From contig CAMAYC010000010.1 of the NCBI GenBank assembly GCA_945862125.1, positions 1 through 63,889 of the forward strand: a stretch of DNA of 63,889 nt, in the 5' to 3' direction. The notes beneath the pieces were generated by a model. That model was not told the DNA's origin, made no database searches, and saw only the letters and a list, made by a program, of their open reading frames with translations. Within the stretch, counting starts at the first letter, position 1, and each line of letters starts with the position of its first letter. The position numbers were made by a program, and so were the translations under genes. This document shows, in pieces, positions 38,600 through 46,628 of the stretch. This DNA comes from Reyranella massiliensis 521 (GTDB lineage Bacteria > Pseudomonadota > Alphaproteobacteria > Reyranellales > Reyranellaceae).

Positions 38600-39526
38600 T
38601 CACCGCAGGCCGAACCGTCGGAACACGCCGACGGTCGTCAGCAGCCCGAGCGTGACAAGGCAGAGGCCCGAGATTTGAAGCGCGCTGGGGATCTCGCCCA
38701 CGATCGGAATACCAATCAGCACAGAGACTGCCGGCACAATGGCGGGAAATAGTACGGCGCGGCTCACGCCCAGGAAGATCACGGCCTGGCTATACGCCAC
38801 CATCGTGATGGCACCCTGTAGCCCACCCTGGACCAGCCCCTGCAGCGCAAGCATACCCAGCGGCAGGGCGAGCAGGTGGGGAATTCCCATCACCGCCAGA
38901 TAGATCGGCGTCGTCATCACGAAGGACAGCACGGCCACGACGGCCGTCGCCTGCAGTGCCGGCAGACGCCAATGTCGCAACAGCAGCGTAAAACCCGCCC
39001 ACAGCACGCTGGAGGCGAAGAACAGGAGATCACCCAACCAGGCGCGCTCGCCCGACGGTTGGGTGAGGCCGTCCCAGCCGATCAGGAGGATGCCGCCCAA
39101 CACGATGGCGGCGCCGACGATGTGATTGCGACTGAGCCGCTCGTGCAGGAACAGAGCCGCACCGATGGTGCTGACGATAGTGACGGTCGAGGGTGCGATC
39201 ACTGCGCCATGAGCAAGCGGCGCGAAGCCATAACCGCCGGTCTGCAGCAGCGCGAACGGCGCCCCACCCAGGACGGTCAGGATCAGCGCCCGGCGCAGGC
39301 CGATGCCGGCGAGGTCGTGCACACCATAACGCAGCAATAGCGGCAGCATGACCGCGCCGGCCACGACGTAGCGCGCGAAGATCATGTCGACCGCCCCCAG
39401 CCCGCCCAGAATGCCGGCCCGTGCCGCGGCAAACGACAGCGATGCTCCCAGCGCCATGATTGCGCCGCAGAGGAAGCCCCAGCGCTCGCGCTTGATCCCC
39501 GCCGCTTCGGTCGTCACTTGAACCAT
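38600..39526 (-). CDS. EamA/DMT family transporter
   Basis: 308 residues from the ATG at 39526; the frame could open 11 codons earlier, but the shorter form has GGGGGA just before the ATG and matches the family start. Ten membrane helices in two EamA repeats ([44 protein letters not shown]). The substrate is unknown. It is divergent from a TetR gene, which may repress it. Confidence 0.9.
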   Translation of the reverse strand: MVQVTTEAAGIKRERWGFLCGAIMALGASLSFAAARAGILGGLGAVDMIFARYVVAGAVMLPLLLRYGVHDLAGIGLRRALILTVLGGAPFALLQTGGYGFAPLAHGAVIAPSTVTIVSTIGAALFLHERLSRNHIVGAAIVLGGILLIGWDGLTQPSGERAWLGDLLFFASSVLWAGFTLLLRHWRLPALQATAVVAVLSFVMTTPIYLAVMGIPHLLALPLGMLALQGLVQGGLQGAITMVAYSQAVIFLGVSRAVLFPAIVPAVSVLIGIPIVGEIPSALQISGLCLVTLGLLTTVGVFRRFGLR

Positions 39527-39607
39527 TCCCCCGGCGCTAGCACAGGGTGGGCCATCCACCTACGAATTTTGTAGCGTACGCTCCAAAATCGTGCTTTGCA
39601 GGGTCCA

Positions 39608-40198
39608 ATGGCCCGCTTGAAGGAATTCGACGAGGATCGCGCGGTCGACGCCGCCGTCGATTGCTTCTGGAATCGCGGCTACGAAGCCACGTCCGTGCGC
39701 GACCTCGCCCAGCAAATGGGCATCGGTGGCACCAGCCTCTACAACACCTTCGGCGACAAGCGCGCGCTCTTCGTGCGTTCGCTCGAACGCTATGCCAACC
39801 GATCGACCCGCGAACGCATCGCCCGGCTCGAGACCAGCCACCTGCCCAAGGAAGCGATCAGGGCTTTCCTAGCCGAGGTCATCGAACGCTCGTTGAAGGA
39901 CCCCCACCGCAAGGGCTGCCTGCTGGTAAATTCCGCCCTCGACGTAGCGCCGCACGATGCCGAACTCGGCCGGGTGGTCTCGGGCTATCTCGACGAGATC
40001 CGCGCCTTTTTCCGTCGAAATGTCGAGGCAGCACGCACGGCCGGCACGACCCCGCACGGTATCGATGCCGAGTCCGTCTCGATCCATCTGCTGGGCGTAC
40101 TCATAGGCATGCGCGTGCTGGCCCGCACCGGCGCGAAGCGCCGGACGCTGGAGGCCGTGGTGCAACCCGCGCTCGACCTGCTGGAGAGACCGCGATGA
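39608..40198 (+). CDS. TetR/AcrR family regulator
   Basis: 196 residues from the ATG at 39608. The HTH is FDEDRAVDAAVDCFWNRGYEATSVRDLAQQMGIGGTSLYNTFGDKRALFVRSLERY, and the C-terminal ligand domain contains GCLLVNSALDVAPHD and the TetR_C RRTLEAVVQPALDLL end. The 81-base spacer to the divergent DMT transporter makes that gene a likely target; the selenoprotein gene follows 60 bases downstream. Confidence 0.92.
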   Translation: MARLKEFDEDRAVDAAVDCFWNRGYEATSVRDLAQQMGIGGTSLYNTFGDKRALFVRSLERYANRSTRERIARLETSHLPKEAIRAFLAEVIERSLKDPHRKGCLLVNSALDVAPHDAELGRVVSGYLDEIRAFFRRNVEAARTAGTTPHGIDAESVSIHLLGVLIGMRVLARTGAKRRTLEAVVQPALDLLERPR

Positions 40199-40258
40199 TC
40201 GATCACCCGAGCGATGCGTCGCGCAAGGCATAACGGAATTTTGGGTAGGAGCAGCACC

Positions 40259-41431
40259 ATGGTGAAGCGTCTCAGCGACATGCCGGAAGTCGAAGCCAGT
40301 CATCTCCGGCGGATCGAGTGTCCGACCTACGAGGACACGCCGGCCCTCGCCGGCAAGCCGCTCAGCCGGCGACGGGTCGTGCTGATCTCGACGGCAGGGC
40401 TGCACAAGCGCGGCGATCGGCCATTCCGGCCTGGTGACGGCAGCTATCGGGTCATCCCGGCCGAGACGCCGGCGCGCGACCTCGTCATGAGCCACATCTC
40501 GGTAAACTTTGACCGCACCGGCTTCCAGCAGGACCATAACGTCGCCTTCCCGATCGACCGGTTGCGCGAGCTGGTGGCCGAGGGCGTCGTGGGCTCGATG
40601 GCGTCGGTCCACTATTCCTTCATGGGCGCCTTCCCGCCCGCCGCGGCCGAGCCGCACGCCCAGCACCTCGCCGGCCTGCTGAAGCAGGATGGTGTCGATG
40701 CGGCCCTGCTCGTCCCGGTTTGACCCGCCTGTACGCGCGCCGTGGGCGCGCTGGGCCACTTTCTCGAACGCCAGGGCATTCCGACCGCCAGCATCAGCTT
40801 GGTGCGTGAGCACACCGAAACCATCCGACCGCCCCGCGCCCTCTGGGTGACATTTGAATTGGGCCGGCCACTCGGCATCCCCGACGACGCAGATTTCCAG
40901 CGCCGAGTGCTGCGGGCGACCGTGGAGCTGCTGACGCGGACCGATGGACCGCTGATTGCCGACTACCCCGAGGACGTGGCGGAGACCGCCGACTTCACCG
41001 GCTGGGCCTGTCCCATCAACCTCGCCCCAACATCCGTCGACACGCTGGCAGCCGAGATCGATCGTTTGGCGACCTGGCACGACCAGGCCGTCGCGCGCAC
41101 GGGCCGCACGACCATCGGCGTCTCGGGTCTCGATATGCCGGCTGCAGGCGCGATGTTGTCTTCCGCGCTGGACGGTGAATTGCCGCCGGCACAGGCCCTC
41201 AAGGAAGCCGTCGACGATCTTCGCGCCTACTATCTCGAAGCGGCATCGGCGTTTCCCGATCCCGGCTCACCGAAAATGCGCCAAGCCTGGCTGTGGGACG
41301 AGACGCGGTTCGGCAAGGCGCTGCTCGACCTGCAGCCCAAGCTCGCCGCAAGCGACGATCCGCAGCACAAGATCCTGGCCAACCTGACCTTGATCCCGGC
41401 GACGGAACGGCACCGGCTGGCGAAGAGCTAG
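40259..41431 (+). CDS. GrdB/PrdB-family selenoprotein, in-frame UGA read as Sec155
   Basis: One frame runs from the ATG at 40259 (AGGAG seven bases upstream) to the stop at 41431, interrupted only by TGA at 40721-40723. Both sides belong to one family: before it, SHISVNFDRTGFQQDHNVAFPIDRLRELV and LLKQDGVDAALLVPV; after it, PACTRAVGALGHFLERQGIPT. With the TGA read as selenocysteine the site is U-P-A-C, matching the UxxC/CxxC redox motif of the glycine/sarcosine/betaine/D-proline reductase selenoprotein B family. The product is 390 residues. A hairpin with a GUG loop lies 12-28 bases after the TGA. The selA/selB/selC/selD genes needed are not in the window. The substrate is unknown; a selenol-based reductase is inferred. 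Standard gene calling would split it at 40723. Confidence 0.85.
40735..40751 (+). promoter_or_regulatory. SECIS-like hairpin after the UGA
   Basis: A perfect 7-bp GC stem (40735-40741 with 40745-40751) closes a GUG loop that starts 19 bases after the UGA. Bacterial SECIS loops sit within about 16-37 bases of the UGA and usually carry a guanine at the loop's first or second position, as here. C24-C26 of the 40721 block can also pair with GGG at 40753-40755 to extend it. GC-rich DNA forms such hairpins easily, so this supports but does not prove recoding. Confidence 0.5.
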
Positions 41432-41437
41432 TTCCGG

Positions 41438-41839
41438 CTAGAGCACCATCTGCGTCTGGGTCACGACGGCCACCAGCTTGCCCTCGGCGGTGGTGATGCG
41501 CGTCGTCCAGACCATGGTGCGGCGGCCGCGATGGATCGGCGTGGTCTCGCCGATCACCGTAGTGCCGACCGGCGCCGGCCCCACGAAGTTGGTCTTGCTC
41601 TCGATCGTGGTCGTGCCCTTGCCTTCGGGCAGGTTGAGCACGGTGGCGGCGGCGCCCAGCGTGTCGGCAAAGGCCATGACCGCGCCACCGTGCAGGATGT
41701 CGGGCCGCGTGCAGAGCTCGGGCCGGACGACCATCTCGGCCGTCACCCGCGTCTCGCTCGCAGCGGTGAACTTCAGCCCCAGTACCTGGGCGAAAGGCAG
41801 CTTGATGTCGTTCAGGAGCTGAAGTCTGTCCATTTCCAC
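41438..41839 (-). CDS. PaaI-like hotdog thioesterase
   Basis: 133 residues of the PaaI thioesterase type: PFAQVLGLKFTAASETRVTAEMVV, the HGG motif in DILHGGAVMAFADTLGAAAT, and TTTIESKTNFVGPAPVGTTVIGE. It hydrolyses acyl- or aryl-CoA in the cytoplasm. Its stop is six bases from the convergent selenoprotein stop, and the next gene on this strand ends four bases before it, suggesting an operon. Confidence 0.9.
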   Translation of the reverse strand: MEMDRLQLLNDIKLPFAQVLGLKFTAASETRVTAEMVVRPELCTRPDILHGGAVMAFADTLGAAATVLNLPEGKGTTTIESKTNFVGPAPVGTTVIGETTPIHRGRRTMVWTTRITTAEGKLVAVVTQTQMVL

Positions 41840-41843
41840 ATCC

Positions 41844-42263
41844 CTAGTTGGCGGCGCTCATCTTGCGCAGGCCGAGATACTCCAGGATGGCGAGATCGGC
41901 CACGATCAGCGCCAGCACGACGATGCCTGCGATGCCGGCCGTGGTCCACGATGCCGGCAAGGCCAGCACCAGCACGCTGCCCGCCACCCAGGCGAGGTCG
42001 GCGGCGAAGATGAACCGGGCAAGGCCCTGCGGCAGTTCAGGGCGCGAGGCAATCCAGGCGCAGAGGGCACCGAAGGCCACGACGCCCACGCCCAAAAGCT
42101 CGAACAGGATGGCGAGGTCGAGGCCCAGGACCGAAACGGGCGCATCGGTGGCCGCCCTGGCGAAGGGCCCGGCAAGGACCGCGAGCATGGCGCCGGAGAC
42201 GACGGAGAAAGCGGCGTTGCCCCAGAGCGTGCGGCGGAGCAGGCGGTCGGATGAAACAGTCAT
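41844..42263 (-). CDS. four-helix membrane protein, unknown
   Basis: 139 residues from the ATG at 42263, which has AAGGAGGA five bases upstream; the longer frame to 42323 lacks this. Four hydrophobic helices are visible at about 14-33, 44-68, 80-101 and 108-128 with short loops. No family recognised. It probably shares a transcript with the downstream thioesterase and is divergent from the XRE regulator. Confidence 0.75.
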   Translation of the reverse strand: MTVSSDRLLRRTLWGNAAFSVVSGAMLAVLAGPFARAATDAPVSVLGLDLAILFELLGVGVVAFGALCAWIASRPELPQGLARFIFAADLAWVAGSVLVLALPASWTTAGIAGIVVLALIVADLAILEYLGLRKMSAAN

Positions 42264-42374
42264 GGTGTCCTCCTTGTGCGTTGCGGACGCCCTGGAGATC
42301 GCATCCGGCCATCGTTCCCTCAATTACGCAGGAGGTAATCGGCGGACCCGCGGGCCGGTGCTAGGTTCCGGCCC

Positions 42375-43217
42375 ATGATGAACACGCCTGCCGTTTCCCA
42401 AGCCCCTTCATCCGATCTGTTCGGCCCCATGCTGCGCACCTGGCGCCGTCGCCGTGGCGCCAGCCAGCTCGCGCTGGCGCTGCAGTCCGGCGTTTCGCAG
42501 CGTCACGTCAGCTTCCTCGAGTCGGGCCGCGCCAAACCCAGCCGCGAGATGGTGGTTCAGCTCACCACGGCGCTCGACGTGCCGCTGCGCCAGCGCAACA
42601 CCATGCTGCTGGCGGCGGGCTTCGCGCCGGTCTATCGCGAGAGCAACCTCGCCGCGCCCGAACTGGCGCCGGTGCGCCAGGCGATCGACCGTATCCTCAA
42701 GCAGCAGGAGCCCTATCCCGCCGTCGTGATCGACCGGCTGTGGAACCTGCTGCAGGCCAACGAGGCGGCGCAGGCCTTCACCCTGTTCCTGTTCGAGGGC
42801 CAGCCGCCAGCGCCGCCACCCGGCAAGGGCCCCAACATCCTGCAATGGCTGCTCGATCCCAAGGCGCTGCGCTCCAAGATCTCCAACTGGGAGGAAGTGG
42901 CGCGCTACCTCGTCTCGACGACCTATGCCGAGATCCTGGCCGACGGCGGCGAGCCCAAGGCGCTGGCCTTCGTCGAAGAGATCATGGCCTATCCCGACGT
43001 GCCGGCTTCGTTCCGCAAGCTGCGCTTCGAGGAGCGGCCGGCGCCGGTACTAACGGTCGACTATGTGGTGGGTGGCAAGGCGCTGTCGGTGTTCACCACC
43101 ATCGCCACCTTGGGCACCCCGCAGGACGTCACCCTGCAGGAAGTCCGTATCGAATGCTTCTTCCCCGCCGACGACCGCAGCGACGCGCTGTTCAAGAGCC
43201 TCGCCGCGAAGCGCTGA
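42375..43217 (+). CDS. XRE regulator with MmyB-like ligand domain
   Basis: 280 residues. An N-terminal HTH_XRE (LRTWRRRRGASQLALALQSGVSQRHVSFLESGRAKPSREMVVQLTTAL) is followed by the MmyB-like domain: PVRQAIDRILKQQEPYPAVVIDRLWNLLQANEAA ... FTTIATLGTPQDVTLQEVRIECFFPAD. This architecture is known from actinobacteria and proteobacteria and is thought to sense a fatty-acid-like ligand. It may control the divergent membrane protein-thioesterase pair or itself. Confidence 0.92.
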   Translation: MMNTPAVSQAPSSDLFGPMLRTWRRRRGASQLALALQSGVSQRHVSFLESGRAKPSREMVVQLTTALDVPLRQRNTMLLAAGFAPVYRESNLAAPELAPVRQAIDRILKQQEPYPAVVIDRLWNLLQANEAAQAFTLFLFEGQPPAPPPGKGPNILQWLLDPKALRSKISNWEEVARYLVSTTYAEILADGGEPKALAFVEEIMAYPDVPASFRKLRFEERPAPVLTVDYVVGGKALSVFTTIATLGTPQDVTLQEVRIECFFPADDRSDALFKSLAAKR

Positions 43218-43256
43218 ACCGCCGCCGCACGGCCAAGGTGGCGCGGCGGTGGCGAA

Positions 43257-44354
43257 ATGCTAAGCACGCTGGCGACCATGACCAGCCCGGGCTCTCTCGT
43301 TACTCTCGACATCGCGCTGCGCGGCGGCGCCATCGCGCTGCTGCTGATCGTCGCTGTCGCCACCCTGCGGCGTGGCCACGGCCGGCCGGCGGCCTGGCTC
43401 GGCGCCCTGCTGGCAACGGGCGCGGCGGCCTACGCGGTCTGCTCGTCGCCGGGGCCCCACGGCGAACTGTCACCCTGGTTCGCGCCGGTGCTGATGCTGT
43501 GCACCGGCAATGCCGCGATCTTCTGGCTGTTCGCGCGCGCCCTGTTCGACGATTCCTTCCGGCTGAGGCCCTGGCATGCGCTGGTCTGGCTCGGCCTGGC
43601 CGTCTGGCCGGTGGCCCATCTGTTCGGCGCCGGCTTCACGGCGCACTGGCTGGTCGGCGTGGCGGTGCGCGTCACTGTAATCCTGCTCGCGCTGCTGGCG
43701 CTGGTGCAGACGGTGCGCGGCTGGGGCAGCGACCTGGTCGAAGGCCGGCGGCGCCTGCGCCTGTTCATCCTGATCGCCGTGGCGCTCCACATCGCCGTCA
43801 CCGTCACGGTCGAACTCGCGTTCGGCCACGACCATGTGCCGATCGGGCTCCACCTGCTCAACTCGGCGGCATTGGCGGCCATCGCCGCCATCATCGCAGT
43901 CGTGCTGCTGCAGGCCGACCTCGACTCTGTGCTGCCGGCCACCGTCCGCGTGGAAACGGCTGCGCCCGGCGCCGCGCCCGTGGAGGACGAGCCGGTCGAC
44001 CCGGGCCTGCTGGCGGCGCTGGAACGGCTGATGACGGTCGACCGGCTCTACCGGCAGGAGGGCCTCACCATCGGCGTGCTGGCAGGCAGGCTCGGTCTGC
44101 CGGAATACCGGCTGCGGCGCGCCATCAACCGCGGCCTGGGGTACCGGAACTTCAACGAGTACCTGAACCGCCACCGGCTGGCCGATGCCAAGCAGGCGCT
44201 GGCCGATCCCACCCAGGCCGAGGTCCCGATCCTCACCATCGCGCTGGATTCGGGCTTCCAGTCGCTGGGCCCCTTCAACCGGGCCTTCAAGACCGACACA
44301 GGCGTCACCCCGACGGAGTACCGCCGGACGGCAACGGGCCGCGCCGGCGCCTGA
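43257..44354 (+). CDS. membrane-anchored AraC family regulator
   Basis: 365 residues. The N-terminal ~235 residues contain six or seven hydrophobic helices (for example LLLIVAVATLRRG, VAVRVTVILLALLALVQTV, LHLLNSAALAAIAAIIAVVLL). The C-terminal AraC HTH runs from about 255: RQEGLTIGVLAGRLGLPEYRLRRAINRGLGYRNFNEYLNRHRLADAKQAL and ILTIALDSGFQSLGPFNRAFKTDTGVTPTEYRR. It is a one-component sensor with its DNA-binding end in the cytoplasm. The sterol desaturase-DUF2147 gene just downstream is a plausible target. Confidence 0.9.
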   Translation: MLSTLATMTSPGSLVTLDIALRGGAIALLLIVAVATLRRGHGRPAAWLGALLATGAAAYAVCSSPGPHGELSPWFAPVLMLCTGNAAIFWLFARALFDDSFRLRPWHALVWLGLAVWPVAHLFGAGFTAHWLVGVAVRVTVILLALLALVQTVRGWGSDLVEGRRRLRLFILIAVALHIAVTVTVELAFGHDHVPIGLHLLNSAALAAIAAIIAVVLLQADLDSVLPATVRVETAAPGAAPVEDEPVDPGLLAALERLMTVDRLYRQEGLTIGVLAGRLGLPEYRLRRAINRGLGYRNFNEYLNRHRLADAKQALADPTQAEVPILTIALDSGFQSLGPFNRAFKTDTGVTPTEYRRTATGRAGA

Positions 44355-44489
44355 TTCCTGGCCCATATTCCTGGCCGATTCCGGAAACGGCGAGCCGTTT
44401 TCCAAGGATATCGGCCGATTTCCACCTTCGGCGCGATCCGGGGACCGCATCCCCCTAGGCAGGCAGCACGCCTGCTGGAGGGGCGACCC

Positions 44490-45752
44490 ATGAACGATGC
44501 AATGCAAGTCTACCTGTCTGCCTGGCCCACGGTCTGGGCAATGGATACCGCCCGCTATCTTGTGGGCGCCACGCTGATGGCCACGATCCTCGCCCTGTTC
44601 TGGAAGGCGGGGCTCGCCCGGCGCAAGCTGCAGGCCCGCGACGCCACGGGGGCCGACAGGCGGCGCGAGATCCTGGCCTCGCTGCGCACCGCCTTCATCT
44701 TCTCGCTGCTGGGCGCGATCGTCGCGGTCGGCGACCATCAGGGCTGGATCACGATCTACAAGGGCTTCCAGAAGGTGGGGCCGCTCTATCTCGTGGGATC
44801 GCTGGCCTTGATGCTGGTGGCCCACGACACCTATTTCTACTGGGTCCATCGCGCGATGCATCACCGCCGTCTGTTCGCGCTGTTCCATCGCACGCACCAT
44901 CTGTCGCGCACGCCGACGCCGTGGGCCGCCTATTCCTTTGCCGTGCCGGAGGCCATCGTCCACGCCGCCTTCGTGCCGCTGTTCCTCCTGTTCGTGCCGA
45001 TGCACGGCCTGGGGCTGCTCGCCTTCGGCATCGTGCAGATCCTGCGCAACGTCATGGGACATGCCGGCGCCGAGGTTCATTCCGCCGCCTTCGGACCGGG
45101 CCGGTGGCTGGGCTGGAACAACACCACGACCCACCACGACCTCCACCATGAGACCGGACGCACCAACTATGGCCTCTACTTTCGCTTCTGGGACAAGCTC
45201 ATGGGCACCGAGCATCCCGACTATTGCGCCAAGTTCGAAGCGATCGTCGCGCCTGAGGCAAAGACCACGTCGCCTGCGATCGCCGGCCGTGTCCTCGCTC
45301 CCGCGATCGCCGCAATCGCAGTGGCCGGCGCACTTCTCATCGCCGCCGACCCGGCTCGAGCCGACGAGGGCCCGGCCGGCCGCTGGGCCACACCCGGCGT
45401 CGCCGCCATCGTCGAGCTCGCGCCCTGCAACGACACATCGGGTCTCTGCGGCACGATCCGCTGGCTGTGGGAGGCCACCGACGAGAAGGGCCGGCCACGC
45501 CTCGATACGCAGAACGCCGACGCCACCTTGCGTGCGCGACCGCTCGTCGGCCTTTCCATCCTCTCCGGCCTCGCGCCGGCCGCGGGAGGTAGCTGGGCCG
45601 GGCGGATCTATAATCCCGAGGATGGCCAGACCTACCGCGCTACGCTGCGTCGCGTCGGCAACGATACACTGATGATCGAGGGCTGCGTGCTGTTCATCTG
45701 CCAGAAGCAGGTATGGCGGAGTGCATCGGCGCTCACCGCCGCGTTGCGGTGA
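44490..45752 (+). CDS. sterol desaturase family protein fused to a DUF2147 domain
   Basis: 420 residues. Residues 1-250 are a membrane fatty acid hydroxylase/sterol desaturase with three histidine clusters: HDTYFYWVHRAMHH at 112-125, HRTHH at 133-137 and HHDLHH at 215-220. A further hydrophobic segment at ~266-286 followed by ADPARA resembles an internal signal sequence, and residues ~296-420 form a DUF2147 domain (GRWATPGVAAIVELAPC...LCGTIRWLW ... YNPEDGQTYRATLRRVGNDTLMIEGC). DUF2147 proteins are normally separate and exported, so this domain would sit in the periplasm. It acts on lipids. Its stop abuts the convergent epimerase stop. Confidence 0.9.
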   Translation: MNDAMQVYLSAWPTVWAMDTARYLVGATLMATILALFWKAGLARRKLQARDATGADRRREILASLRTAFIFSLLGAIVAVGDHQGWITIYKGFQKVGPLYLVGSLALMLVAHDTYFYWVHRAMHHRRLFALFHRTHHLSRTPTPWAAYSFAVPEAIVHAAFVPLFLLFVPMHGLGLLAFGIVQILRNVMGHAGAEVHSAAFGPGRWLGWNNTTTHHDLHHETGRTNYGLYFRFWDKLMGTEHPDYCAKFEAIVAPEAKTTSPAIAGRVLAPAIAAIAVAGALLIAADPARADEGPAGRWATPGVAAIVELAPCNDTSGLCGTIRWLWEATDEKGRPRLDTQNADATLRARPLVGLSILSGLAPAAGGSWAGRIYNPEDGQTYRATLRRVGNDTLMIEGCVLFICQKQVWRSASALTAALR

Positions 45753-46610
45753 TCAGATCAGGCCGATCGACATCCCGAAGCTTTGCCTTGCGCCCGGCAT
45801 GATCGCGACCATGCCGGGCTTGTCGGCCAATTCGCCCTGCCAGCCTTCGGGACTGGCATGGCCCTGCCAGGGTTCGATGCAGACATAGCCCGCGCCGGGC
45901 TTCGTCCAGATGCCGAGGTGGGGCATGCCCGAAAACGACACGCGAAGCGCCTCGCCATAGACGAGGCTGCGGCTGGCGAGCCGGTCGAAGACGAGGGCGC
46001 CCGCCTCGAACAGCCCGTCGTGCAGCAGCAGGCGACCGTCGCGCACGGGCGTCGGATATTCCGCCCGGCTCAGAAGACCTTCGATGGGCCGCCGGATCGG
46101 CGCGGGCTCATCGTGCTCGAAGACGATCGCATGGGCATCGCGCGGCTTTCCGTACGGCAACGGCCAGCGCAAGGCCGGATGGAAGCCGAAGGAGGCCGGC
46201 ATCAGCCCATCGCCTAGATTGGTCACTTCGGCGGCCATCTGCAGCGTGCCGCCGTCGATCCGATAGGTGACGTCGAGGCGGAACGCGAAGGGATACTGTC
46301 GGCGCGTCTCGTCACTCGCTTCGAGTCGCCAGGTGCAGCGCGTGGCCTCGGACGCGACCAGCGCAAAGCGCGAGGTGCGGGCAAAGCCGTGCCGTCCGAT
46401 CTCATATGGTGTGCCCGCAACCGCGATCCGGTTGCCCTTCACTTCGCCGACGATGGGGAACAGCAGCGGCGACCGGCCGGTCCAGAAGGCGGGATCACCG
46501 TCCCAGAGCAGGTCCCGTGCCTCGCCATCCTGCAAGCGTACAAGTTCCGCGCCCGTGGCGGAGATGCAGGCGCTGAGCCCTGAAGTCGAAATCGAAACGG
46601 TTTCGGTCAT
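45753..46610 (-). CDS. aldose 1-epimerase family protein
   Basis: 285 residues of the galactose mutarotase-like fold: LWDGDPAFWTGRSPLLFPIVGEVKGNRIAVAG, GRHGFARTSRFAL, ASFGFHPALRWPLP and the closing GMPHLGIWTKPGAGYVCIEPWQGH. The FHPAL histidine and late EPW glutamate match the catalytic His/Glu of the family. It interconverts alpha/beta sugar anomers or hexose-6-phosphates. Its stop abuts that of the desaturase-DUF2147 gene, so the genes converge with no spacer. Confidence 0.9.
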   Translation of the reverse strand: MTETVSISTSGLSACISATGAELVRLQDGEARDLLWDGDPAFWTGRSPLLFPIVGEVKGNRIAVAGTPYEIGRHGFARTSRFALVASEATRCTWRLEASDETRRQYPFAFRLDVTYRIDGGTLQMAAEVTNLGDGLMPASFGFHPALRWPLPYGKPRDAHAIVFEHDEPAPIRRPIEGLLSRAEYPTPVRDGRLLLHDGLFEAGALVFDRLASRSLVYGEALRVSFSGMPHLGIWTKPGAGYVCIEPWQGHASPEGWQGELADKPGMVAIMPGARQSFGMSIGLI

Positions 46611-46628
46611 GCGCCATCATAGCAGCGA

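Noticed and set aside
38620..38639. CCGTCGG/CCGACGG inverted repeat after gyrB as a terminator
   Set aside because: No T run follows and it lies inside the end of the DMT transporter gene.
40721..40750. Frameshift or decayed gene as the reason for the split GrdB/PrdB frame
   Set aside because: Both halves are in the same frame and join at the exact family site for Sec/Cys, so no frameshift is needed.
43470..45215. Long reverse frame over the AraC and sterol desaturase genes
   Set aside because: Composition is the Arg/His/Gln/Glu-rich type seen in antisense of GC-rich genes, and the forward genes have clear domains.
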